Of a stretch of 64,000 nt of DNA, positions 8,329-17,006 are shown in pieces. The position numbers were made by a program, and so were the translations under genes. A model generated the notes under the pieces. The model was given only the letters and a program-made list of their open reading frames with translations, did no database searches and was not told where the DNA came from. Positions within the stretch are counted from its first letter, which is position 1. Every line of letters begins with the position of its first letter. The DNA comes from Leclercia adecarboxylata (GTDB lineage: Bacteria > Pseudomonadota > Gammaproteobacteria > Enterobacterales > Enterobacteriaceae). The stretch lies in contig DERO01000024.1 of assembly GCA_002360945.1 (NCBI GenBank), positions 1 through 64,000 of the forward strand, written 5' to 3'.

Positions 8329-9972
8329 ATGGAACTCCTGTTACTGGTCTGGCGGCAATACCGCTGGCCGTTTATCGCGGTGATGGCATTAAGCCTGCTG
8401 AGCGCCGCGCTGGGCATTGGCCTTATCGCCTTTATTAACCTGCGTTTAATTGAAACGGTCGACACGACCCTGATGGTGCTGCCGGAGTTTCTCGGCCTGC
8501 TGGTGCTGCTGATGGCCGTTACCCTGGGTTCGCAGCTGGCGCTCACCACCCTCGGCCACCACTTCGTCTACCGTCTGCGCAGCGAGTTCATCAAGCGTAT
8601 TCTGGATACCCAGGTTGAACGCGTCGAGCAGCTGGGCAGCGCCTCGCTGCTGGCCGGATTGACCAGCGACGTCCGCTCCATCACCATTGCCTTTGTGCGT
8701 CTGCCAGAGCTGGTGCAGGGGATTATCCTGACCTTCGGCTCGGCCGCCTATCTGGCCTGGCTCTCCACCAAAATGCTGGCGATCACCGCCCTGTGGATTG
8801 CCATCACCATCTGGGGGGGGTACATGCTGGTGTCGCGGGTCTACAAGCACATGGCGGTGCTGCGTGAAACCGAAGATAAGCTCTATAACGACTATCAGAC
8901 GGTGCTGGAAGGGCGCAAAGAGCTGACCCTCAACCGCGAGCGCGCCGAGCATATCTTCAATAACCTCTATATCCCGGATGCCCGCGAATATCGCCACCAC
9001 ATTGTGCGTGCCGATACCTTCCACCTGAGCGCGGTCAACTGGTCAAATATCATGATGCTGGGGGCGATTGGCCTGGTGTTCTGGATGGCCAACAGCCTCG
9101 GCTGGGCGGATACCAACGTCGCCGCCACCTACTCCCTGACCCTGCTGTTCCTGCGCACGCCGCTGCTCTCCGCCGTAGGCGCGCTGCCGACCCTGCTCAG
9201 CGCCCAGGTGGCCTTTAACAAGCTGCGCAAGTTTGCCCTCGCGCCGTACAAAGCCGAATTCCCGCAGCCGCAGGCCTTCCCGGACTGGCAGACGCTGGAG
9301 CTGCGCAACGTTACCTTTAAGTATCAGGACAACGACTTCTCCGTCGGGCCGGTGAACTTAACCCTGAACCGCGGCGAGCTGCTGTTCCTGATTGGCGGCA
9401 ACGGCAGCGGCAAATCGACGCTGGCGATGCTGCTCACCGGTCTCTATCAGCCTCAGTCGGGCGAGATCCTGCTGGACGGCAAACCGCTGAGTGCCGAAAA
9501 ACCGGAAGATTACCGCAAGCTGTTCTCGGCGGTATTCACCGATGTCTGGCTGTTCGATCAGCTGCTGGGCCCGGAAGGCAAGCAGGCCGATCCGGCGCTG
9601 GTGGAGAAGTGGCTGGCGCATCTGCAAATGTCGCACAAGCTGGAGCTGCAGGATGGCAAGCTCCTCAACCTCAAGCTGTCGAAAGGACAGAAGAAGCGCG
9701 TGGCCCTGCTGCTGGCGCTGGCGGAAGAGCGCGACATCATTCTGCTGGATGAGTGGGCTGCCGATCAGGACCCGCACTTCCGCCGCGAGTTCTACCAGGT
9801 GCTGCTGCCGCTGATGCAGCAGATGGGCAAAACCATTTTTGCCATTAGCCATGACGATCACTACTTTATCCATGCCGACCGCCTGCTGGAGATGCGCAGC
9901 GGCCAGCTGACCGAGCTGACCGGTGCCGAGCGCGATGCCGCATCGCGTGATGCGGTAGCCCGTACCGCGTAA
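8329..9972 (+). CDS. yojI: ABC exporter YojI (microcin J25 efflux type)
   Basis: A 547-residue half-transporter with a fused membrane domain (about residues 1-300, six hydrophobic segments) and an ATPase domain (about 320-547). Walker A is GGNGSGKST, the signature is LSKGQKKRV, Walker B is [12 protein letters not shown] and the switch histidine is in [10 protein letters not shown]. coli YojI exports microcin J25 with TolC, and homologues resemble siderophore-peptide exporters of the PvdE/SyrD type. An upstream in-frame Met would add six residues; [15 protein letters not shown] is the family start. It lies 76 bp after alkB and probably has its own promoter. Confidence 0.95.
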   Translation: MELLLLVWRQYRWPFIAVMALSLLSAALGIGLIAFINLRLIETVDTTLMVLPEFLGLLVLLMAVTLGSQLALTTLGHHFVYRLRSEFIKRILDTQVERVEQLGSASLLAGLTSDVRSITIAFVRLPELVQGIILTFGSAAYLAWLSTKMLAITALWIAITIWGGYMLVSRVYKHMAVLRETEDKLYNDYQTVLEGRKELTLNRERAEHIFNNLYIPDAREYRHHIVRADTFHLSAVNWSNIMMLGAIGLVFWMANSLGWADTNVAATYSLTLLFLRTPLLSAVGALPTLLSAQVAFNKLRKFALAPYKAEFPQPQAFPDWQTLELRNVTFKYQDNDFSVGPVNLTLNRGELLFLIGGNGSGKSTLAMLLTGLYQPQSGEILLDGKPLSAEKPEDYRKLFSAVFTDVWLFDQLLGPEGKQADPALVEKWLAHLQMSHKLELQDGKLLNLKLSKGQKKRVALLLALAEERDIILLDEWAADQDPHFRREFYQVLLPLMQQMGKTIFAISHDDHYFIHADRLLEMRSGQLTELTGAERDAASRDAVARTA

Positions 9973-9978
9973 TCTTCC

Positions 9979-10006
9979 TGCCCGGCGGCACCGCGCCTGC
10001 CGGGCA
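9979..10006. repeat. REP-like hairpin after yojI
   Basis: TGCCCGGC (9979-9986) is an inverted match of GCCGGGCA (9999-10006), with a short interrupted loop. It resembles the GCCGGGT/GCCCGGC palindromic units found elsewhere in the window and lies just after the yojI stop. Confidence 0.55.
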
Positions 10007-10083
10007 ACTTTCACCGCATCGCTGTTTTTTTATCCATCCCCCTCCGCCGTTTATTCTTATTTACATATCGTCACGCTATGCTT

Positions 10084-10122
10084 AATGCCATCACATTTAA
10101 TGGATATATGATTGATGGCATT
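10084..10122 (+). promoter_or_regulatory. Inverted repeat enclosing the mgtE start codon
   Basis: AATGCCATCA (10084-10093) pairs perfectly with TGATGGCATT (10113-10122). The second arm contains the mgtE ATG (10115-10117), and the 19-nt loop holds the only plausible Shine-Dalgarno (TGGA). A folded mRNA would hide the start codon. Confidence 0.45.
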
Positions 10123-11551
10123 TACGAATAAACACAGCGCAAGGCTGCGCGATGAAGAGCGTGCCCGTCTGATCTGGCTGCTCACTACCGATAAAGCGGT
10201 GGTCTCCACCCTGTTAGGCAAGCTGACCCTGGCTGAGCAATATGACGTTGGCACCTTATCCGACAATATTGCTGAGGTAGGGGCGCTGGTGGCGCATCTG
10301 CCGCCGCCCGATCTGGCCGATACCCTGGAAGCCTTACCCTCGGAAGAGCGCCACGCCCTGTGGCGGCTGGTGGAGGATCACGAGCGCGGCCAGGTGCTGC
10401 TCGAGGCCTCTGAAAACGTCTGGGACGATCTGATCGACGAGATGAGCGACAGCGCCATCCTCGATGCCCTGCAAACCCTCGATATCGACGATCAGATTTA
10501 CCTGGTGCAGCATCTGCCCCGCGACCTGACGGGCCGCCTGCTGGCCTCGATGCCGGCCGACGAGCGCGCCCGCGTGCGCCAGGTCATGAACTACGAGAAA
10601 AACAGCGTTGGCGCGATTATGGAGTTCGGCGTCATTCTCGTGCGCCCGGATGTCACCCTGGGCACGGTCCAGCGCTACCTGCGTCGGCTCGGCAAAATGC
10701 CGAAGAACACCGACAAGCTCTTTGTCACCTCCCGGGATAAAACCCTGCTGGGGGAGCTGGAGCTGCAAACGATTCTGCTCAACGACGCCCACAGCCGGGT
10801 GAGCGAGGTGATGGATGCCGAGCCGACGATCTTCCTCCCCGAAGATAATGCCGAAAAAACCGCGCGCACCTTCGAGCGTGACAACCTGCTTAGCGCCGCG
10901 GTGGTGGACTCAACCGGCAAAATAATGGGCCGCTTAACCATCGATGAGATTGTCGACGTGGTGTACGAAGAGACGGGGAACGATATGCGCGCTATGGGCG
11001 GCGTGAGCGCGGAAGAGGATGTTTACGCCCCGGTGAGCAAGGCGGTAAAAACCCGCTGGGCGTGGCTGGCGATCAACCTCTGCACTGCCTTTATCGCCTC
11101 GCGGGTGATTGACGGCTTTGAACACACCATCTCTCAGCTGGTGGCGCTGGCCTCGCTGATGCCCATCGTAGCGGGCATCGGCGGCAATACCGGCAACCAG
11201 ACCATCACCATGATCGTCCGCGCGCTGGCGCTGCAAAATATTCAGCCGGGCAACTTCCGCTTCCTCATCCTGCGCGAGCTGGGTGTGGCGTTAATCAACG
11301 GCCTGGTGTGGGGCGGGATTATGGGTGGGGTGACCTGGTGGCTGTACGACGATATGGCGCTGGGTGGGGTAATGACCCTGGCGATGGTGCTGAACCTGCT
11401 GGTGGCGGCGATGATGGGGGTGATCATTCCGATGGTGATGACCCGCCTCGGGCGCGACCCCGCAGTGGGGTCGAGCGTGATGATCACCGCCATCACCGAT
11501 ACCGGCGGTTTCTTTATTTTTCTTGGGCTGGCGACGCTGTTTCTGCTGTAG
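10115..11551 (+). CDS. mgtE: MgtE-type magnesium transporter
   Basis: A 478-residue Mg2+ channel/transporter. It has the cytosolic N domain (about 25-130, MgtE_N helical repeats with LPPPDLADTLEALP), a CBS pair (about 130-260, with FVTSRDKTLLGELELQ and PTIFLPEDNAEKTA), a connecting helix and five transmembrane helices. The pore signature PIVAGIGGNTGNQT is at about 350-362. ATG 10115 is preferred over a TTG one codon upstream. E. coli K-12 has no MgtE and relies on CorA and MgtA, so this is an accessory gene at the yojI-mqo junction. No M-box riboswitch can fit in the 142-bp gap upstream. The 3' end overlaps the convergent SulP gene by 38 bp. Confidence 0.9.
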   Translation: MAFTNKHSARLRDEERARLIWLLTTDKAVVSTLLGKLTLAEQYDVGTLSDNIAEVGALVAHLPPPDLADTLEALPSEERHALWRLVEDHERGQVLLEASENVWDDLIDEMSDSAILDALQTLDIDDQIYLVQHLPRDLTGRLLASMPADERARVRQVMNYEKNSVGAIMEFGVILVRPDVTLGTVQRYLRRLGKMPKNTDKLFVTSRDKTLLGELELQTILLNDAHSRVSEVMDAEPTIFLPEDNAEKTARTFERDNLLSAAVVDSTGKIMGRLTIDEIVDVVYEETGNDMRAMGGVSAEEDVYAPVSKAVKTRWAWLAINLCTAFIASRVIDGFEHTISQLVALASLMPIVAGIGGNTGNQTITMIVRALALQNIQPGNFRFLILRELGVALINGLVWGGIMGGVTWWLYDDMALGGVMTLAMVLNLLVAAMMGVIIPMVMTRLGRDPAVGSSVMITAITDTGGFFIFLGLATLFLL

Positions 11552-12743
11552 CGGCGCTATGGCGTCGCAGGCGGGCAGGGAGGATCGCCATGACGATAAT
11601 CCCGCCCAGCACGCCAATCGCCAGATTGCCGGTTGAAACGGTGGCCGCCACGGTCACCAGCATCACCAGGGTTTCCGCGACGGGCGCGCCTTTCACCGCG
11701 GCAGGGCGGATGCTCTGCCAGTTGAAGGTTTTAATGGCGACAATCGCCATGATCCCCGCCAGCACCGCCATCGGGATTTTCGCCATCACCTCGCTCAGGG
11801 CGGTGACCAGCAACAGCAGCACCAGCCCCGCGGCGAAGGTAGAGACGCGGCTGCGCCCTTTACCCATTTCGACGTTAACGATGGTCTGACCGATCATCGC
11901 GCATCCGGCGATCCCGCCAAAGAAGCCCGCCATGATATTGGCCACGCCCAGCCCTATGCTCTCGCGGCGCTTGCTGGACGGAGTAGCCGTCAGTTCATCC
12001 ACCAGTTTTGCCGTCAGCAGCGACTCCATCAGGCCGACAAAGGCAATGCTTAGCGCGCAGGGCCATATAATGCTCAGGGTATGCAGGTTCAGAGGCACCA
12101 GCATCTGAGAGAACCCCGGCAGACCGCCGCCGATAGCGCCTTCGTCGCCGACGGTCGGCAGGAGCTGCCCGCTGGTGACGGTAAACAGGGTCAGGACCAC
12201 AATCGCAATCAGCGGGGAAGGTATACTTTTAATGTAGCGGGGCGCCCAGAGCACAATCAGCAGGGTCAGGACAAACAGGCCGACAACCAGCGGACTGGTG
12301 CTCCAGAAATGCGGCACCTGAGCAAAGAAAATCAAAATCCCCAGCGCGTTAACAAACCCGGTCATCACCGCCTGGGGAATAAAGCGCATCAGGCGCGCCA
12401 TCCCCAGCGCGCCGAACAGGATCTGGATCAGCCCCGCCAGCAGCACCGCCGGCAGAATATACTGCGCGCCATGCTGATGCACCATCGGCCCAATCACCAG
12501 CGCCACCGAGCCCGCGGCGGCGGTCACCATCGCCGGACGGCCGCCCATCACCGACAGCGCCAGACACAGCACCACCGAGGCGAAGAGGCTCACTTTCGGA
12601 TCGACGCCCGCCACCACGGAGAAGGAGATCACCTCCGGAATGAGCGCCAGGGCGGTGATCACACCGGCAAGGATTTCACGCGTCAACAGCGACGGCGCGC
12701 GCAGGACGGCAAGCGGAGAGGGAGAAGCCTGTGTTGGTGACAT
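11514..12743 (-). CDS. SulP-family inorganic anion transporter lacking a STAS domain
   Basis: A 409-residue membrane protein with 10-12 hydrophobic helices. Family features are an N-terminal LTREILAGVITALALIPE segment, the GGRPAMVTAAAGSVALV stretch and a conserved GLMESLLTAKLVDELT region near residue 245. The protein ends about 20 residues after the last helix, so the cytosolic STAS domain that closes most SulP proteins is absent. Short SulP members are known. The substrate could be sulfate, bicarbonate or a dicarboxylate and cannot be told from sequence. It is convergent with mgtE, overlapping it by 38 bp, and divergent from mqo across 250 AT-rich bases. Not present at this place in E. coli K-12. 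Confidence 0.85.
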   Translation of the reverse strand: MSPTQASPSPLAVLRAPSLLTREILAGVITALALIPEVISFSVVAGVDPKVSLFASVVLCLALSVMGGRPAMVTAAAGSVALVIGPMVHQHGAQYILPAVLLAGLIQILFGALGMARLMRFIPQAVMTGFVNALGILIFFAQVPHFWSTSPLVVGLFVLTLLIVLWAPRYIKSIPSPLIAIVVLTLFTVTSGQLLPTVGDEGAIGGGLPGFSQMLVPLNLHTLSIIWPCALSIAFVGLMESLLTAKLVDELTATPSSKRRESIGLGVANIMAGFFGGIAGCAMIGQTIVNVEMGKGRSRVSTFAAGLVLLLLVTALSEVMAKIPMAVLAGIMAIVAIKTFNWQSIRPAAVKGAPVAETLVMLVTVAATVSTGNLAIGVLGGIIVMAILPARLRRHSAATAETASPAQEK

Positions 12744-12993
12744 AATTCTTCGCAGGTTAGTGGCGCAGGGCAGGATCTGTGCGGCCGATCACAAAGGGCA
12801 GCATAGTAGCGGGAAAACGCACGCCTTTCCAGCGCAGCTGGCGCTATGTCCCTACAAACATAACAACATTAATTATCATAATTACAATAATTATTTAACC
12901 TTTAAACAATATTTAATTATTGCTACCGTGGCGCCGCACTCGACTTCATCTGCATAAATAGCGAACAACACGCTTATTACGAAGGCATTAATT

Positions 12994-14649
12994 ATGAAAA
13001 AAATGACTGCCCTGTTGCTGGCTGCGGCGGCAAGCCTTAGCGCTGCCCCGATGGCGGCGAAGGCTCAGGCATCGCAGGACCAGGAAACGGACGTTCTGTT
13101 AATTGGCGGCGGGATCATGAGCGCCACGCTCGGCACCTATCTGCAGGAGCTTCAGCCGGACTGGTCTATGACCATGGTGGAACGCCTGGACGGCGTGGCG
13201 CAGGAGAGCTCCAACGGCTGGAACAACGCCGGGACCGGCCACTCGGCCTTAATGGAGCTGAACTACACCCCGCAGAAGAAAGACGGCTCTATCAGCATTG
13301 AGAAAGCCGTGGAGATCAACGAAGCGTTCCAGATCTCCCGTCAGTTCTGGTCTCACCAGGTGAACAGCGGCGTGATGCACGATCCGCACAGCTTTATTAA
13401 CACCGTGCCGCACATGAGCTTCGTCTGGGGCGACGACAACGTTAACTTCCTGCGCGGTCGTTATGCTGCCCTGCAGCAAAGCTCGCTGTTCCGCGGCATG
13501 AAGTACTCCGAAGATCACGCGCAGATCAAAGAATGGGCGCCGCTGGTGATGGAAGGGCGTGACCCGAACCAGAAAGTGGCCGCAACCCGTACTGAAATTG
13601 GTACCGACGTGAACTACGGCGAAATTACCCGCCAGCTGGTGGGCTCTCTGCAGAAAAAAGAGAACTTCAACCTGTCGCTGAGTACTGAAGTGCGCGGCTT
13701 TAAGCGTAACGCGGACAACTCCTGGAGCGTGACCGTCGCCGATCTGAAGCACAATGAAGAAGAGCACGTCATCAAGGCGAAGTTCGTCTTTATCGGTGCG
13801 GGCGGCGCGGCGCTGAAGCTGCTGCAGGAGACCGGTATCCCGGAAGCGGATAACTATGCAGGCTTCCCGGTTGGCGGCCAGTTCCTGGTGTCGGAAAACC
13901 CGGAAGTGGTGAACCGTCATCTGGCGAAGGTGTATGGTCAGGCGTCCGTGGGCGCGCCGCCGATGTCGGTGCCGCACATCGACACCCGTATTCTTGACGG
14001 CAAGCGTGTAGTGCTGTTCGGGCCGTTCGCCACTTTCTCAACCAAGTTCCTGAAGAACGGTTCGCTGTGGGATCTGCTAAGCGCCACCACTACCTCGAAC
14101 GTCGGGCCGATGATGAACGTCGGGCTGGATAACTTCGATCTGGTGAAGTACCTGATTAGCCAGGTATTGCTCTCCGATGACGATCGCTTTGAGGCGCTGA
14201 AAGAGTACTATCCAGAAGCGAAGAAAGCGGACTGGCGTCTGTGGCAGGCGGGCCAGCGCGTGCAGATCATCAAGCGTGATGAAGACAAAGGCGGCGTGCT
14301 GCGTCTGGGCACCGAAGTGGTCAGCGATAAAGAGGGCACCGTGGCTGCACTGCTGGGGGCATCCCCGGGGGCATCAACGGCGGCACCGATCATGCTGCAC
14401 CTGATGGAAAAAGTGTTCAAAGACAAAGTCGCCAGCCCGGAATGGCAGGCGAAGCTGAAGACTATCATTCCCTCTTACGGTACGGCGCTGAACGGCAACG
14501 TTGACGCCACCGAGCAGGAGCTGGAGTACACCAGCCGCGTGCTGCAGCTGAAGTATGAAAAGCCGCAGGCACCGGATGCCGCGCCTCAGGCGCAGCCGCA
14601 GGCGACATCCCAGCCGGAAAGCAAACCGGTCGCGGATATCGCGCTCTGA
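12994..14649 (+). CDS. mqo: Malate:quinone oxidoreductase
   Basis: A 551-residue FAD-dependent peripheral membrane enzyme oxidising malate to oxaloacetate with electron transfer to the quinone pool, bypassing NAD-linked malate dehydrogenase. The dinucleotide fold is [14 protein letters not shown] (about 35-48). Other family blocks are [42 protein letters not shown] and [15 protein letters not shown]. The N-terminus ([26 protein letters not shown]) looks like a cleavable signal, as in E. coli Mqo, which is odd for an enzyme thought to act on the cytoplasmic face. The C-terminal Pro/Gln-rich tail ends in VADIAL as in relatives. A strong terminator follows. Confidence 0.96.
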   Translation: MKKMTALLLAAAASLSAAPMAAKAQASQDQETDVLLIGGGIMSATLGTYLQELQPDWSMTMVERLDGVAQESSNGWNNAGTGHSALMELNYTPQKKDGSISIEKAVEINEAFQISRQFWSHQVNSGVMHDPHSFINTVPHMSFVWGDDNVNFLRGRYAALQQSSLFRGMKYSEDHAQIKEWAPLVMEGRDPNQKVAATRTEIGTDVNYGEITRQLVGSLQKKENFNLSLSTEVRGFKRNADNSWSVTVADLKHNEEEHVIKAKFVFIGAGGAALKLLQETGIPEADNYAGFPVGGQFLVSENPEVVNRHLAKVYGQASVGAPPMSVPHIDTRILDGKRVVLFGPFATFSTKFLKNGSLWDLLSATTTSNVGPMMNVGLDNFDLVKYLISQVLLSDDDRFEALKEYYPEAKKADWRLWQAGQRVQIIKRDEDKGGVLRLGTEVVSDKEGTVAALLGASPGASTAAPIMLHLMEKVFKDKVASPEWQAKLKTIIPSYGTALNGNVDATEQELEYTSRVLQLKYEKPQAPDAAPQAQPQATSQPESKPVADIAL

Positions 14650-14652
14650 TAC

Positions 14653-14684
14653 AAAAAAGCCGGGTTAATCAACCCGGCTTTTTT
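14653..14684. terminator. Bidirectional terminator between mqo and eco
   Basis: A perfect 14-bp stem, AAAAAAGCCGGGTT (14653-14666) and AACCCGGCTTTTTT (14671-14684), loop AATC. It lies one base from the eco stop codon and serves both convergent genes. Confidence 0.92.
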
Positions 14685-14685
14685 A

Positions 14686-15183
14686 TTAACGCGCGACGGC
14701 GTTTTCGATTTTCTCATCTGCCTGCCAGACGCGGTATTTCACCTCTACGTTGTCCGGCGTATAGATCACAATTGGCAGCTTGCTGTTGTAGCGCAGCAGA
14801 CTGTGCTCACCCAGATTGGCGGTCACAAATTTGGCGGTCTTTTTGCCTTCCGGGCAGGCCATCATGGTGGAGACCGGCGAGGTGACCTTATCAAAGACGT
14901 AATAGTCATAGCCCCAGCCTTCCAGCGTCTTGCTGGTTAACTGCCCGCCGAGGCGGTGCACGTTGCAGTCCACTTCCAGCGTCTGGCCGATCAGCAGCTC
15001 AACTTTGTAATTCGCTTCATCTTTCTGCGCCGGCAGGTCGATAACCTGGCGCTTCATCCCATGCTCTGCCTGCGGATAGGGGGCCGTTTTCTCAAGCGGT
15101 TGAGCGGCAGGGGCGGCATAAGCGCTGGCACAGGCCAGGGCCAGCAGGGCGACTACACTTTTAGGTGCGTTTTTCACAGTCAT
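14686..15183 (-). CDS. eco: Ecotin, periplasmic serine protease inhibitor
   Basis: A 165-residue precursor. The signal peptide ends at ASAYA (residue 23), giving a 142-residue mature protein as in E. coli. The reactive loop reads [12 protein letters not shown]; the first Met (residue 107, mature 84) is the P1 residue. C73 and C110 form the conserved disulfide. Dimeric ecotin inhibits trypsin-fold proteases including elastase and protects bacteria from host proteases. The signal peptide differs more from E. coli than the mature part does, which is usual. It is convergent with mqo. Confidence 0.96.
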   Translation of the reverse strand: MTVKNAPKSVVALLALACASAYAAPAAQPLEKTAPYPQAEHGMKRQVIDLPAQKDEANYKVELLIGQTLEVDCNVHRLGGQLTSKTLEGWGYDYYVFDKVTSPVSTMMACPEGKKTAKFVTANLGEHSLLRYNSKLPIVIYTPDNVEVKYRVWQADEKIENAVAR

Positions 15184-15375
15184 TCCTTTTTATGTCAAAC
15201 GGGTCATGCCCAGACTACCATAACTGGTGTTTCTTGCCTTTATTTTATTTTTATCTGGTTTATATCACTGACAATTTGCCTTTATTGTGGTTTTAAATTC
15301 TGGAATGGTGTCAGGGAGCCGATCGTGGTAGGGTGAGCGGCAATCATTGTTATTCATCTGTGAAGGAATAAATGC

Positions 15376-15636
15376 ATGGTACGCCAAAAACTTAACACCC
15401 CGGCGGGGAAAAAATTTCTGCTGGCACTGCTGACGGTGTTTCTGATTGCGGTGATTGGGGTGGGGCGTGTGACGATCGTCGGCGTGGTTGAGCAGTACAA
15501 CATTCCGTTGACGGAGTGGACCACCAGCATGTTTGTTCTGCAATCGGCAATGGTGCTGGTCTACAGCACGGTCTTTACCGTTTTGCTGGCCATTCCGCTG
15601 GGGATCTTTTTCCTCGGGGACAGCGATAAGCACTGA
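15376..15636 (+). CDS. Small two-helix inner-membrane protein (DUF2534-like, tentative)
   Basis: An 86-residue protein with two hydrophobic helices, about residues 13-37 (FLLALLTVFLIAVIGVGRVTI) and 53-80 (MFVLQSAMVLVYSTVFTVL), joined by a short polar stretch containing YNIPLTEWTTS. The N-terminus is basic and the tail is GDSDKH. A GAAGGAA ribosome-binding site lies 8 bp before the ATG. The pattern recalls the DUF2534 family of small enterobacterial membrane proteins, but I could not verify that. Function unknown. It stands alone between eco (divergent) and an MFS gene 94 bp downstream. Confidence 0.65.
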   Translation: MVRQKLNTPAGKKFLLALLTVFLIAVIGVGRVTIVGVVEQYNIPLTEWTTSMFVLQSAMVLVYSTVFTVLLAIPLGIFFLGDSDKH

Positions 15637-15730
15637 GTTTTCCCGCTTCGATATTAACGATATTTATTCGCATTCCCTCCTGCGTCGTTTTCGGGTTAAA
15701 TAGCTGTTTTCCCGATAGCAGGAGTGGAGC

Positions 15731-16915
15731 ATGGCCTCCCGGTTTTCCACGCTGAGCCGGATCCCCAAAGGGGTCTGGGTCGTTGGCGGCGTCAGCATGT
15801 TGATGGATATCTCCTCGGAGATCATCCATAGCTTATTACCGTTGTTTATGGTGACCACGCTGGGTGCCAGCGTCATCTTTATCGGTCTTCTCGAAGGGCT
15901 GGCGGAAGCCACGGCGCTGATTATCAAGGTCTTCTCCGGCGCCATCAGCGACTATCTGGGCAAACGCAAAGGGCTGGCCCTGCTGGGCTACGGGTTGGGT
16001 GCCGCCAGCAAGCCGCTGTTTGCCCTCGCCTCGTCATCGGGAATCATCCTCGGGGCACGCTTAATTGACCGGGTAGGGAAGGGGATCCGCGGCGCACCCC
16101 GCGACGCACTGGTGGCCGACGTTACGCCGCCTGAACTGCGCGGGGCGGCATACGGGCTGCGGCAGTCCATGGATACCATCGGCGCGTTTCTTGGCCCGCT
16201 GCTGGCGGTCGGCATGATGCTGCTGTGGAACGACGATTTCCGCACCATCTTCTGGATCGCCGTCATCCCCGGCGTACTTGCCGTCGCGCTGCTCTTTTTT
16301 GGCCTGCATGAACCCGCCTCTCCCGTCACCCATAAACGCACCAATCCGATTAAAAAAGAGAACCTCAAACGTCTCGGCAACAGTTGCTGGTGGGTAATTG
16401 GCCTGGGGGCGGTCTTTACCCTGGCCCGCTTCAGCGAGGCCTTTCTGGTGCTGCGGGCCCAGCAGTCCGGTATTCCGCTGGCGCTGATCCCGTTGGTGAT
16501 GGTCGCCATGAACCTGCTCTACGCCTTTTCCGCCTATCCGTTCGGCAAACTCTCTGATGCCATGAGCCATACCCGCCTGCTGCAGTGGGGGCTGGCGGTA
16601 TTGATCGCGGCGGATATCGTGCTGGCCCTGACGACCCACTGGGCGGGGATCATCCTCGGCGTGGCGCTGTGGGGCATCCATATGGGGATGACCCAGGGAC
16701 TGCTGACCGCGATGATTGCGAAAACGGCACCCGCCGACCTGCGCGGTACCGCCTTTGGCCTGTTCAGCATGGTGAGCGGCGTGGCGCTGCTGATTGCCAG
16801 CCTGGGGGCGGGCATTATCTGGGAGACGTGGGGAGCGGAATACACCTTCTATGCCGGGGCGGCGATCTGCCTCGTAACGCTGGCTTATCTGCTTAAGCGC
16901 CCGGCTGAGTTGTAA
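15731..16915 (+). CDS. MFS transporter, substrate unknown
   Basis: A 394-residue major facilitator with about 12 hydrophobic helices. The loop 2-3 signature is GAISDYLGKRKGLALLGYG, and a striking DRVGKGIRGAPRDALVAD segment after helix 4 defines a subgroup of drug/organic-anion exporters. The second-half repeat LSDAMSHTRLLQWG and the DLRGTAFGLFSMVSGV segment support two MFS halves. GCAGGAGTGG precedes the ATG. No substrate can be assigned. It is absent from the equivalent place in E. coli K-12, so it belongs to an accessory block between eco and tRNA-Pro. The next gene starts 91 bp later on the same strand but looks separately expressed. Confidence 0.85.
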   Translation: MASRFSTLSRIPKGVWVVGGVSMLMDISSEIIHSLLPLFMVTTLGASVIFIGLLEGLAEATALIIKVFSGAISDYLGKRKGLALLGYGLGAASKPLFALASSSGIILGARLIDRVGKGIRGAPRDALVADVTPPELRGAAYGLRQSMDTIGAFLGPLLAVGMMLLWNDDFRTIFWIAVIPGVLAVALLFFGLHEPASPVTHKRTNPIKKENLKRLGNSCWWVIGLGAVFTLARFSEAFLVLRAQQSGIPLALIPLVMVAMNLLYAFSAYPFGKLSDAMSHTRLLQWGLAVLIAADIVLALTTHWAGIILGVALWGIHMGMTQGLLTAMIAKTAPADLRGTAFGLFSMVSGVALLIASLGAGIIWETWGAEYTFYAGAAICLVTLAYLLKRPAEL

Positions 16916-17006
16916 AGAGGGCGATAGTGGAAAAGTATTCAGTAAAAAATTCGGAGAGTTAGCGCCGTTTTGTTACCAATGTGGTCCTTTCTATCAGGAG
17001 ATATTT

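Noticed and set aside
9973..10114. M-box riboswitch for mgtE
   Set aside because: The gap is too short and shows only a REP-like hairpin and the start-codon repeat.
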